From: Vreelandella malpeensis
GTDB lineage: Bacteria; Pseudomonadota; Gammaproteobacteria; Pseudomonadales; Halomonadaceae
DNA length: 64,000 bases
NCBI RefSeq assembly: GCF_020622355.1
Contig: NZ_WHVL01000004.1
Span: 186,001-250,000 of the forward strand
Reading direction: 5' to 3'
In this document: positions 45,570-53,231 of the stretch, piece after piece
Numbering within the stretch: position 1 is the stretch's first letter
How the letters are laid out: every line of letters begins with the position of its first letter
Position numbers and translations under genes: made by a program
Notes under the pieces: model-generated
What the model saw: only the letters and a program-made list of their open reading frames with translations
Told to the model about the DNA's origin: nothing
The model's database searches: none

Positions 45570-46463
45570 TCAGCGGGCGGAAAAGGCGTAGGTGAGCTTG
45601 CCGCGCTCGCTGGTGAGCTTGGTGAGCTCCTCGTTGTCGAAGGCGTCGAGCTGGCCCATCTCCCGGGCGGTGAGCGGGCCGCTGGCGGTCTCGGCGATGA
45701 GGGTCTCACCTGGGACGTCTACCATCGCCTGGGCTGCGGCGATCACGGCCTCGGCGTAACCCTCCTTCGTGGTCAGGTCGAAATCTTCGAGCGACAGACG
45801 CTCGGCCAGCCACTGTCCCCAGTAGAACTCCAGAAACGGCGGCGGGGTGTCGGGCTTTGCATAGCCCACGCCGCGGGTGAAGTAGACCAGCGAGCGGAAG
45901 GGATCGTCCACCTGATGTGCCCGGCCTAGCTGCTCCGGCAGCGCTTCGACGCCGATCGGCCCACTCGGCGCATCGAGCCACACCTGACGCTCGGCCTGCA
46001 TCCTCTCCCAGAACGCCGCCATGTCGGCCAGGTCGCTGTAGTCGTCGGTGATGCGCACCGGCATCACGAAGGACGCGCCCTGCACGTCGATGTAGTTGCT
46101 GAAGGTATGGTGGCCGTCGGTCAAGTAAAGCTCACCGTTGGGGGCGATCACGGCAGTCTTCATGTCGCCGAGGTGAGTGCCGAGGGCATCGCTGCAGTCG
46201 AAGCTTGCCCCGTCGTCGAGGCTGGAGGCGTCATCGAAGCGGGCGATGTCGCCCTGGCCGCCCGTTTCGCAGTATTCATCGAAAAGCTTTTCGCGATCGA
46301 GGGCAAAGCGACCCTGCTTGTAGTCCATCTGCCGGTAGCCGAGCGCCGGCTGGGTCGGGTGCAACTCTCCCAGCACGACTTCGCGAATCATCGGGGAGGG
46401 CGCCTCCTGCGCCCAAAGCGGAGTGGCGCTCAACAGCGCCAGCAGGCCAATCGTCTTCTTCAT
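45570..46463 (-). CDS. Exported ParB-like (ParBc_2) protein
   Basis: A 297-residue protein with a clear signal peptide (MKKTIGLLALLSATPLWAQ, cleavage after WAQ or before it). The mature part matches the ParB-like nuclease family ParBc_2: EVVLGELHPTQPALGYRQM (about 28-46), FDEYCETGGQGDI (about 61-73), LGTHLGDMKTAVIAPNG and LYLTDGHHTFSNYID (about 112-126) with the conserved Asp-Gly-His-His. Despite the name, an exported protein is unlikely to partition chromosomes; the family's true function is unknown. It is transcribed separately from the PQQ dehydrogenase operon, which ends upstream at a terminator. Confidence 0.85.
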   Translation of the reverse strand: MKKTIGLLALLSATPLWAQEAPSPMIREVVLGELHPTQPALGYRQMDYKQGRFALDREKLFDEYCETGGQGDIARFDDASSLDDGASFDCSDALGTHLGDMKTAVIAPNGELYLTDGHHTFSNYIDVQGASFVMPVRITDDYSDLADMAAFWERMQAERQVWLDAPSGPIGVEALPEQLGRAHQVDDPFRSLVYFTRGVGYAKPDTPPPFLEFYWGQWLAERLSLEDFDLTTKEGYAEAVIAAAQAMVDVPGETLIAETASGPLTAREMGQLDAFDNEELTKLTSERGKLTYAFSAR

Positions 46464-46552
46464 CGTGTCTCTCGCAGGTTTGAACCGCGCCTATCCTGAG
46501 GGGAAACGATGACAGGGGCGTGACGGTGGCACGCAGGTCGCACCAATGAAAA

Positions 46553-46572
46553 GGGCGGCCCATGGGCCGCCC
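46553..46572 (-). terminator. Rho-independent terminator of the PQQ dehydrogenase operon
   Basis: GGGCGGCC (46553-46560) and GGCCGCCC (46565-46572) pair over CATG. On the minus strand TTTT follows, 19 bp beyond the sldA-like stop. Confidence 0.85.
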
Positions 46573-46590
46573 GATCGGTCGATGCCTGCG

Positions 46591-48648
46591 TCATTCCGGC
46601 AAGGCGTAGACCACCACTTGATCACCGACGTGATCTTTCAAAATGGTGTTGCCACCGGCAACGAACGCCACGTACTGGCGGCCCTGGTACTCGTAGACGG
46701 CGGGATTGGCGACCACCGGGGCCTGGGCCTGGTCCGACCAGAGCTGCTCGCCGGTATCGAGTGAGTAGGCGCGCACCTTGGCGTCCATCGAGGCGCCGAT
46801 GAAGATCAGGCCACCGGCGGTGACCGCCGGGCCGCCGATGGTCGGCGAACCCCAGCTTTCCGGCATGAAGAAACCGAACTGCTGCGAGGCGCCGACCGGG
46901 CCACGCCACTTGACCTCGCCGGTGGTCATGTCGATCGCCACCAGCTCGCCGAAAGGTGGCTCCCAGCAGGGCATGCCCAGCCAGTTCAACGCCACTTCCA
47001 GGCGCATGCCGTAGGGTGCACCTTCTTGCGGAGAGAAGCCGCTTTCGTTGCCGGAGCCGCTGTCCGCCTCCTCATAGGCCTCGCGGTTGAAGAGCTTGAC
47101 GTACTGCACGATGTGCGAGGTATTGACCACCGCCGTCTGGCTGACCGGATCGAAAGCCACGCCGCCCCATTGAACGCCACCGGCGCTGTCCGGGTAAGCA
47201 AGCGTGCCTTCGCCCTGGGTGGTGGGCGGGGTGTACATGCCTTCGTACCAGAGATCGTCCCAGAGGGCGGAGCACTGGCCGAAGCTTGCGACATCCGCCA
47301 GCGCCCACACCTCGGGTTTGCGGGACTGGTCGAGAAGCGGCGCAGGCAGGGTGGGGAAGGGTTGGGTGGGCGAGTAGACCTCGCCTTCGACGTTGCCGTC
47401 GCCGCCGGGCACCTCGCGCTCCTCGATCGGCCAGACGTCCTCGCCGGTCTCGCGGTTGACCACGAACAGAAAGCCCATCTTGGTCGCCTGCATCAGCGCC
47501 GGGATCTCTTCGCCATCGACGGTGATATCCATCAGCGTCGGTGCGGCATTGATGTCGTAGTCCCAGATGTCGTGGTGTACCCACTGGCGCGACCAGACCA
47601 CCTCGCCGGTCTCGATGTCGAGCGCGGTGGTCGAGGTCGCCAGCGGCACTTCTTCGGTGCGGTTGCCGCCCCAAAAGTTCGGTGAGGGCGAGGCGATGGG
47701 CAGATAGACCAGCCCTAGCTCCTCGTCGGCGCTCATGTGAGTCCAGACGTTGGCGGTGCCGCTTCGCTCACGCATTTCCGGGGTCAACGCCTCGAACGTC
47801 CATTCACGCTCGCCGGTACGCGCATCGATGCCGAACACCGTGCCCGCCGGCGTGACGCTTTCCGCCCAATCCTTGCCGGCCCAACCTACGATCAGGCGAT
47901 CGCCGACCACCGTGGGTGGCTGCAGAAGCGAAAGTGGCCAATTCTCGAGCTTGTCATTCCAGTCGTTGATGTTCAAGACGCCGCCGTCGGCAAAGCCTTC
48001 GCACAGCTCGCCGCTGTCGGCGTCCAGCGCGAAGAGCTGGGCGTCCATGGTGCCGAAATAGACGATCTTCTGGCACATCTCGCCATCGACCGGTTCATCC
48101 GCCTCCCAGTAGGCGACGCCGCGGCTCTTGAGCGCCGGCTGGGTCAGGGTTTCTTGGCTCGACTGAGTATCGAATTGCCAGCGCTCGTCGCCGGTGGCCG
48201 GGTCGAGCGCGAACACCCGGTACATCGGCGTGCCGATATAGAGTGTGTCGTTGGCGAATACCGGCGTGGCCGACCACACCGTCGGGGCGTGGTCACCGGA
48301 GCCATCGGAAACATCGCCGGTATGAAACTCCCACGCCTTCTCGAGATCCGCGACGTTATTCGCCGTGATCTGATCCAGCGGGCTGTACTTCTGGGCGTTG
48401 AGCTGACCGTGGAAGCTGTCCCAGACAGCCCCTTCCGGCACCAGCGGAATCGGCGGCGCGGCGTCTTCTGGTGTTGTCGCTTCAATGGTGCTCTGCTGTT
48501 GTTCGCTGTTCGAGAGGTCGTTCGCGGACGCAGGCTGCTCCTTGGCCAGCAGCGCTGACGGCGCCAGCAGCAGCGTGAAAAGCGCCAGCGGGGTCAGGAA
48601 CCTGATGGAGCGTGAGCGAAGGTGCAGCGGGATAATGTCGTCAGGCAT
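46591..48648 (-). CDS. PQQ-dependent dehydrogenase catalytic subunit (SldA / glucose dehydrogenase family)
   Basis: A 685-residue quinoprotein of the periplasm. An N-terminal signal/anchor segment lies at about 15-35 (FLTPLALFTLLLAPSALLA). The rest is an eight-bladed propeller with family blocks: FHGQLNAQKYSPLDQITANN, GTPMYRVFALDPATGDERW (about 138-156), MSADEELGLVYLPIASPSPN (about 300-319), WVHHDIWDYDINAAPTLMDI (about 352-371, active-site region) and GGLIFIGASMDAKVRAY. It oxidises a sugar or polyol and passes electrons to ubiquinone. Membrane glucose dehydrogenase has a fused N-terminal membrane domain; here that domain is a separate gene upstream, as in Gluconobacter polyol dehydrogenase SldBA. 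Substrate is therefore open: polyol, glycerol, glucose or a sugar acid. Confidence 0.85.
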   Translation of the reverse strand: MPDDIIPLHLRSRSIRFLTPLALFTLLLAPSALLAKEQPASANDLSNSEQQQSTIEATTPEDAAPPIPLVPEGAVWDSFHGQLNAQKYSPLDQITANNVADLEKAWEFHTGDVSDGSGDHAPTVWSATPVFANDTLYIGTPMYRVFALDPATGDERWQFDTQSSQETLTQPALKSRGVAYWEADEPVDGEMCQKIVYFGTMDAQLFALDADSGELCEGFADGGVLNINDWNDKLENWPLSLLQPPTVVGDRLIVGWAGKDWAESVTPAGTVFGIDARTGEREWTFEALTPEMRERSGTANVWTHMSADEELGLVYLPIASPSPNFWGGNRTEEVPLATSTTALDIETGEVVWSRQWVHHDIWDYDINAAPTLMDITVDGEEIPALMQATKMGFLFVVNRETGEDVWPIEEREVPGGDGNVEGEVYSPTQPFPTLPAPLLDQSRKPEVWALADVASFGQCSALWDDLWYEGMYTPPTTQGEGTLAYPDSAGGVQWGGVAFDPVSQTAVVNTSHIVQYVKLFNREAYEEADSGSGNESGFSPQEGAPYGMRLEVALNWLGMPCWEPPFGELVAIDMTTGEVKWRGPVGASQQFGFFMPESWGSPTIGGPAVTAGGLIFIGASMDAKVRAYSLDTGEQLWSDQAQAPVVANPAVYEYQGRQYVAFVAGGNTILKDHVGDQVVVYALPE

Positions 48649-48656
48649 GGGGTATC

Positions 48657-49019
48657 TCACGAGCGAAAGGCGTTCGAAGGGGCGGGGCTTGCAAGATCGA
48701 TGATCCAGCCGATCAGGCCGATTACCATCGCCACACACAGAAGCCACTGGTGAAGCAACAGCGCGGCAAAGAACGTGCCGGCCAGGCCCAGCAGGATCAG
48801 AACGCGAAGGATGACGAGACCCGCGCCGCGGTTGAGTTTGAAAAGCGCAAGTGAAGCACCGGCAAGCACCACGCAGGCCAGGAGGGCGACCAGCGCGCCG
48901 AGCGTGCCGGTCACTCCCGTCAGCGGCGTCAAGTACGCGTAAAGCGCGATGAGTAGCCCGACGAGCGCCGATACGAGCAGTAGCCCCGCGCCCAGACGGC
49001 GCCTTTGCAATTGTGGCAT
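48657..49019 (-). CDS. Small membrane subunit of the PQQ dehydrogenase (SldB-like)
   Basis: A 120-residue hydrophobic protein with four to five membrane segments: about 10-30, 36-60, 66-84 and 87-108 in the 120 residues, the last followed by IGWIIDLASPAPS. Size, topology and position directly before a PQQ propeller gene (8 bp apart) match SldB (126 residues) of Gluconobacter polyol dehydrogenase, which corresponds to the N-terminal membrane domain of PQQ glucose dehydrogenase. It would anchor the catalytic subunit and channel electrons to ubiquinone. AGGGAAA precedes the ATG. Its own sequence gives no catalytic clue. Confidence 0.72.
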   Translation of the reverse strand: MPQLQRRRLGAGLLLVSALVGLLIALYAYLTPLTGVTGTLGALVALLACVVLAGASLALFKLNRGAGLVILRVLILLGLAGTFFAALLLHQWLLCVAMVIGLIGWIIDLASPAPSNAFRS

Positions 49020-49217
49020 TGCGATGATTTCCCTGAAGTATGGTTTTCGATGTTTAATTAGTTAGCCGACAACCTTTTAAGTTTAGCAGAGGTTAAGTGC
49101 TGCGCTCGTCGAATATTGCTCGTGCACGCCTGCGGATCTGGATGACGGCGACGCTGCGCCTTGAGTTTTGAGGTGGTTGGTCTTTAATGGGCGTTTCAGT
49201 CACACCGAGGAAAATCT

Positions 49218-50264
49218 ATGCGCTCGGCACGAATCCTCCTCGCTCTCGCCGTGGGGCTGGCCGGGTTGCTGACCGCGCTGGCCTCGACGGAGGCCTTCGA
49301 GCCGCGTCTGGTGCGCCTCGAAACCCAGCGCGCGCTGCCCTCGCTCGACGCCGCCCTTGCCGGAGAAAGCGCCGAGATCAACGCGGTATTTCTTCACTAC
49401 GCCGACGAACCGGCGCTATGGATGAACGCCCATCTGGCGCTCGAGCGCTTTGGCGGCGCCGCTCGCGAGACGCTGCTCTCCTATGCGTATCTCCCTGCCT
49501 TCCAGGACGTGCTCGCCCGCTTCGGGCCGGAGGCGCTCTTGCCGATCGTTTACTACCGCGAGCACGATGTGGCCACGCTCAAGGCCAGCCGCTGGTGGAA
49601 CGAGGCCGATGACACGCCGCTGGCGCCTGTCGAGTGGAATGCGAACCAGCGCGGGCTGATGGGCATTGCGCTGCTGGCGGACGAGGGGCATGCGCTGTTG
49701 AACCAGTTCGCGGTGGATAGTGACAACGAGATTCACTGGCTGCAGAGCGAGCGCGTCATTACCGGCGTGGGGGATTTCTTCACCAGCGGCGTGCGTGGCC
49801 TGGAAAGTCGGTGGCGCCGGGATGAAGCGATCGGCGCGGCGGATATGGGCTGGGCAGGGGTCGATCTGCTCTTGATGGCGAGCACAGTGAAGGTGCTGCG
49901 CGCCGGGCGTCTCGCCCGTGGCGCACGGGTGGGGGGCGTCGAAGCCCGCGCGACGCAAACCGGCGCTCGCTCCGGCGCGCTTGCCGGCACCGCCCGCTTT
50001 GCCGCGCTGCCCAGAGCTGCCAGACTCGCCGCGCTCACCGCCACCGCCTACGTCGTGATCCGCCATCCGTCGCTGATCAGCGCGCTCGGCGCCAACCTCG
50101 CCCGCTGGCTTGGCCTGCCCGCCTGGCTTGGGCAGTTCGCCCTTTGGCTGGTCGTGCTGCTGCCGGCGCTGATCATGCTGCGGGTTCTGTGGCGCTTCGT
50201 GCTGGCGCCGCTTTCATGGGCCGTCGCGCTATTGCTGCGTCATTCGAAACGCCCGATCGAATAG
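49218..50264 (+). CDS. Membrane protein of unknown function
   Basis: A 348-residue protein with an N-terminal hydrophobic segment (residues 5-24, signal peptide or anchor). It is followed by a soluble domain of about 180 residues rich in His, Trp and acidic residues (AVFLHYADEPALWMNAHLALERFG, in parts). A basic Ala/Gly/Arg-rich linker (about 225-275) and two C-terminal membrane helices (about 290-335) end it. No catalytic motif or family is recognised. GAGGAAAATCT precedes the ATG. It runs 36 bp into the 3' end of the acid-sugar kinase gene on the other strand, so it is probably not part of that operon. The long linker suggests a scaffold or envelope role, but nothing stronger can be said. 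Confidence 0.65.
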   Translation: MRSARILLALAVGLAGLLTALASTEAFEPRLVRLETQRALPSLDAALAGESAEINAVFLHYADEPALWMNAHLALERFGGAARETLLSYAYLPAFQDVLARFGPEALLPIVYYREHDVATLKASRWWNEADDTPLAPVEWNANQRGLMGIALLADEGHALLNQFAVDSDNEIHWLQSERVITGVGDFFTSGVRGLESRWRRDEAIGAADMGWAGVDLLLMASTVKVLRAGRLARGARVGGVEARATQTGARSGALAGTARFAALPRAARLAALTATAYVVIRHPSLISALGANLARWLGLPAWLGQFALWLVVLLPALIMLRVLWRFVLAPLSWAVALLLRHSKRPIE

Positions 50265-51431
50265 CTCGACCCCGCCCATCTGCCCGCCTTTCATGATGAC
50301 GGGTAAGCGGCGGGCATCATGGAGGTTGGCGGCACAGATCGGCACGCCGTCGGCCAACGGCCCCAGGTAGTCGATGCTTTTAGGCGCCAACTGGCGAAGG
50401 GCCAAACTCGAGGTATCGCCGCCGGCCACGAGGAGCGTGCCCACCGGTGCCGTCTCGACCAGCGAGGCGATCAGTTCGGCGCAGCGCCTGGCCAACTCGA
50501 GGGGGCTCATGCCGTGGGCGGCGTCCTCGTCGAGAACGGCAAGCGTTGCCTGGCCTTGTCGCAGGTGAGCGGTGATCCGTTCGCGTTCGGCATGGCAGCC
50601 GCTGGCAAGCTGCCGCGTTGAAAGGGGGATCTTGACCAGCCGATGCGCTGCAGCGACCTGGGCGGCGGTGACCGCGGAGCGGCTGCCAGCGAATACCAGA
50701 AGCGGCGCGGGCAGGTGCGAAGGTAACGCGACCTCGGCGTGCTGCGGATACAGCGCCTGAACCACGCTGCTCGCTCCGACCCAGAGCCTGGGGCAGGGGC
50801 CCGAGCCGAAACGCTGGCCGATGCGCGCCAGGTCGCGGCTTTCCAGCGCATCACAGAGAAGCGGGCCGTCCGGTACCGGCGTCGAGGCGTGAAGCCCTTC
50901 GCGATCCAGCAAGACCACGTGATCGAGCCCCATGGCGGCGAAGTGCAGGCGCAGGTCCGATTCGATCATGGGCGTGACCGGGTGGCGCTGCATCACCGGG
51001 TGGCGGTCGATGCGGTAGGTGCGGCCATCGCTTGCGCGGGCGAACAGATGGCCGAATACGCAGTAGCGCCCGAGGCTTGGCTGGCCGCCGACGATCAGCG
51101 TCGCCTTGGGCGCCAGGCGCTCGGTGAGCGCGCGGATCGCCGTGGCAATGTTGCCCGTCGAGACGCTGCTGTCGAAGGTCGAGCAGACTTTCAGGTGAAT
51201 GACCTCCGGGCGATGGGCAAGAAGCCGTTCGCCAATCTCGGCCATTTCGCGGGCGATCGCCTGCTGACCCATGCTGCGCGCGGCGGTGGCGATGCCGAAG
51301 GCGTCGAGATCCGCCACTTCCTCGGGGGAGGGCGGCGACAGGTAGAGCCGCGCCTTGAGCCCCGCCCGGCACAGCGTGGCGAGCGTATCCGACGCGCCGG
51401 TAAAGTCGTCGGCAATGAACACGTAGCGCAT
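50229..51431 (-). CDS. Four-carbon acid-sugar kinase family protein (DUF1537)
   Basis: A 400-residue kinase of the DUF1537 (OtnK/DtnK/OiaK) family, which phosphorylates oxo- or hydroxy-acid sugars such as 3-oxo-tetronate, threonate or 3-oxo-isoapionate. The N-terminal domain starts RYVFIADDFTGASDTLATL (Asp8, Asp9, Thr11, substrate side) and contains HLKVCSTFDSSVSTGNIATA (about 76-95). The C-terminal nucleotide-binding domain contains LLVFAGSRSAVTAAQ and the glycine-rich LLVAGGDTSSLALRQL (about 340-355), ending GVPICAANLHDARRLPVIMKGGQMG. The ATG at 51431 is 2 bp after the stop of the RuBisCO-like gene. Last gene of the operon. The acid it acts on is unknown. Confidence 0.88.
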   Translation of the reverse strand: MRYVFIADDFTGASDTLATLCRAGLKARLYLSPPSPEEVADLDAFGIATAARSMGQQAIAREMAEIGERLLAHRPEVIHLKVCSTFDSSVSTGNIATAIRALTERLAPKATLIVGGQPSLGRYCVFGHLFARASDGRTYRIDRHPVMQRHPVTPMIESDLRLHFAAMGLDHVVLLDREGLHASTPVPDGPLLCDALESRDLARIGQRFGSGPCPRLWVGASSVVQALYPQHAEVALPSHLPAPLLVFAGSRSAVTAAQVAAAHRLVKIPLSTRQLASGCHAERERITAHLRQGQATLAVLDEDAAHGMSPLELARRCAELIASLVETAPVGTLLVAGGDTSSLALRQLAPKSIDYLGPLADGVPICAANLHDARRLPVIMKGGQMGGVELFDRAFRMTQQ

Positions 51432-51433
51432 GG

Positions 51434-52681
51434 TCAACGCCCGCCGAAGAAATCGAGCGCCTCGCCCAGCGCCGGGCGGCCCGCTCGCGCCAGCGGCTCG
51501 CCGGCTTCGATGCTTTGCCACGCCTGCTTGAGGCTCGCCACCCCCGCCGCCGGCCCGCTCGGGTGGGCCAGAATGCCGCCGCCGGCGAGGAACATGAAAT
51601 CGGCGCTTCGGGTCTTTTCGAACGTCAGTTGCAGGGTGCCCGCCCACTGGCCGGAGGAGAACACCGGCATGACGCGGTCGTCGGTGCCACCGAGCGCGGT
51701 GAGCGAAAGCCTCGCGGCGTGGGCGACCTCGTCGGTTGAATCGGCGAACTTGCCGGCCATGCCGTGAACGTGTAGATGGTCGATCCCCGCTAGCCGATAG
51801 AGCGTCTGATAGGCGGCGATGTTGATGCCGAGCGCCGGGTGCCGGGCGAAGGCGCCGAAGCCGTTGCGGTGGCCGTGAATGGCAAGCGGGGTCGAGGCGC
51901 GCAGGCTCTGCATCGCCGAAAGCCCGCACCAGTTGAGGCTCGCCATCACACAGCTGCCGCCCTCTTTCTGGACGTGGTCGGCGTGGCGGCGCATGGCGTC
52001 GAGCTCGTCGGTGATGTTGAAGGCGACCATGACGTCGCGCCCGCTGCGCTCGCGATAGCGACGCACGCGCTTCATCACGGCGCTGACGCGCGCCTCGACC
52101 GGCGCGTGAGGATGGTTGCCGGCGATTTCGTCATCCTTGATGAAATCCACCCCGACCTCGCAAAGCGTCTCGACCAGTTCGGCGATCTCCTCGGGGCTCA
52201 GGCCGATGTTGGGCTTCAGGATGGTGCCGAACAGCGGCCGCCCGACGACGCCGAGCGCCTCGCGCGTGCAGGCCACGCCCAGCGCCGGGTGCAGGTAGCG
52301 ATCCCGGTAGTCAGGGCGTAGCGTGAGCGCCGTGAGGCGAAGCCCGGTCAGCTCGCCCAGATCGAACAGGTTGCCGGCCACCGTCGCGGCAAGCGTTGGC
52401 AGGTTCACCCCGACGTTCTCCTCCGGGTACTCGATCTCGACCGCCGCGCGCCGCCAGGGCCCCTGGACGCCCTTGCGCTCTAGGTAAGCGCTGGGCAGGC
52501 TGGGCGCTGCGCGCTCCTCTATCACCTCGACCCGGGTCACTCGCGCGCCGAAGCGCGCCCGCAGCGCCTCGGTTTCGCCCTGGATCTTGACGAACGTGCC
52601 CGAGCTCTGCTCGCCGGCCATCGTCTGCGCCACCTCGGCGGGGTCGTAAGGCGTTTCGATCTCGTAGTGGGCGCGAATCAC
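51434..52681 (-). CDS. RuBisCO-like protein with a nearly complete RuBisCO active site
   Basis: A 415-residue protein of the form IV RuBisCO-like group. Aligned by eye with plant RuBisCO: Asn104 (GNLFDL) matches Asn123; Lys156 (LKPNIGL) matches Lys175; Lys182-x-Asp184-Glu185 (IKDDEIAGN) matches the carbamylated Lys201-Asp203-Glu204 metal site; His271-Arg272 (HGHRNG) matches His294-Arg295; His304 matches His327; Lys311 (GMAGKFAD) matches loop-6 Lys334; Ser342 (VFSSGQW) matches Ser379. Asn158 replaces Lys177. Mg2+-dependent enolisation, decarboxylation or C-C cleavage of a phosphorylated oxo-acid is likely. The only known close pairing with a DUF1537 kinase that I recall is in D-apionate catabolism. 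The start is GTG at 52681, overlapping the VOC stop (GTGA). Confidence 0.9.
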   Translation of the reverse strand: MIRAHYEIETPYDPAEVAQTMAGEQSSGTFVKIQGETEALRARFGARVTRVEVIEERAAPSLPSAYLERKGVQGPWRRAAVEIEYPEENVGVNLPTLAATVAGNLFDLGELTGLRLTALTLRPDYRDRYLHPALGVACTREALGVVGRPLFGTILKPNIGLSPEEIAELVETLCEVGVDFIKDDEIAGNHPHAPVEARVSAVMKRVRRYRERSGRDVMVAFNITDELDAMRRHADHVQKEGGSCVMASLNWCGLSAMQSLRASTPLAIHGHRNGFGAFARHPALGINIAAYQTLYRLAGIDHLHVHGMAGKFADSTDEVAHAARLSLTALGGTDDRVMPVFSSGQWAGTLQLTFEKTRSADFMFLAGGGILAHPSGPAAGVASLKQAWQSIEAGEPLARAGRPALGEALDFFGGR

Positions 52682-53223
52682 GGTTGTTTCTCCCCGAGGT
52701 TCGGGAAGGGGCGCACCGGGTCACGGCCGTCCCAATGTTCCGACGCTTCGCGAATTCGGCGAAACATGTCGCCCTTCGGGCCGAGCACTTCGGAAAGCTC
52801 GATGACCGTACCCGGGTGATACTCGCGATCAAAGTAGGCGAAGCGGCCATTGGCGCCGACCTCGCCGCTCATCTTGACGTGGTGGCCGCGCGCCTGCATG
52901 GCGGCCAGATCCGCATCGTAGGTTTCCGTCCAGAAGGCGACGTGCTGAAGGCCGGTGTGACCCGCCGCCATGAAGTCTCGATACATCGAGGGGGCGTCGT
53001 TGCGCGTCTGGATCAGCTCCACTTGGATGAAACCGGAGTTGGCCAGCGCCACCGAGTTGTGCACCTCGAAGGAGTCGCCGTCGTAGGTGTAGTTCTCGAT
53101 GGGCACGCGCGGGTTGTAGAAGAAAGGCCCGACGCCCATAACGTCGGTCCAGTAGACCATGGCCTGCTCGATATCGGTGACTACGTAACCCAGCTGGCGA
53201 ATATTGCCTAGAAATTGGCTCAT
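52678..53223 (-). CDS. VOC/glyoxalase-fold protein of unknown reaction
   Basis: A 181-residue vicinal-oxygen-chelate protein with two beta-alpha-beta-beta-beta modules. Module 1 starts IRQLGYVVTDIEQAMVYW (about 8-25) and has FIQVELIQ; module 2 has GLQHVAFWTE (about 112-121) and TVIELSEVLG (about 152-161). Three metal-ligand positions can be assigned (Glu in VELIQ, His in GLQHVAF, Glu in VIELSE). The usual first ligand is a Gly, so the metal site may be open or altered. Similar sequences are often annotated lactoylglutathione lyase or bleomycin resistance, but the operon suggests an isomerase, epimerase or cleavage step on an acid sugar. TAGGAA precedes the ATG; 8 bp after dctM. Confidence 0.82.
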   Translation of the reverse strand: MSQFLGNIRQLGYVVTDIEQAMVYWTDVMGVGPFFYNPRVPIENYTYDGDSFEVHNSVALANSGFIQVELIQTRNDAPSMYRDFMAAGHTGLQHVAFWTETYDADLAAMQARGHHVKMSGEVGANGRFAYFDREYHPGTVIELSEVLGPKGDMFRRIREASEHWDGRDPVRPFPNLGEKQP

Positions 53224-53231
53224 GACGTTTC

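Noticed and set aside
52678-53223. Labelling the VOC protein as glyoxalase I or bleomycin resistance
   Set aside because: One expected metal ligand is missing and the gene is coupled to a RuBisCO-like gene and a TRAP carrier, not to thiol or resistance genes.
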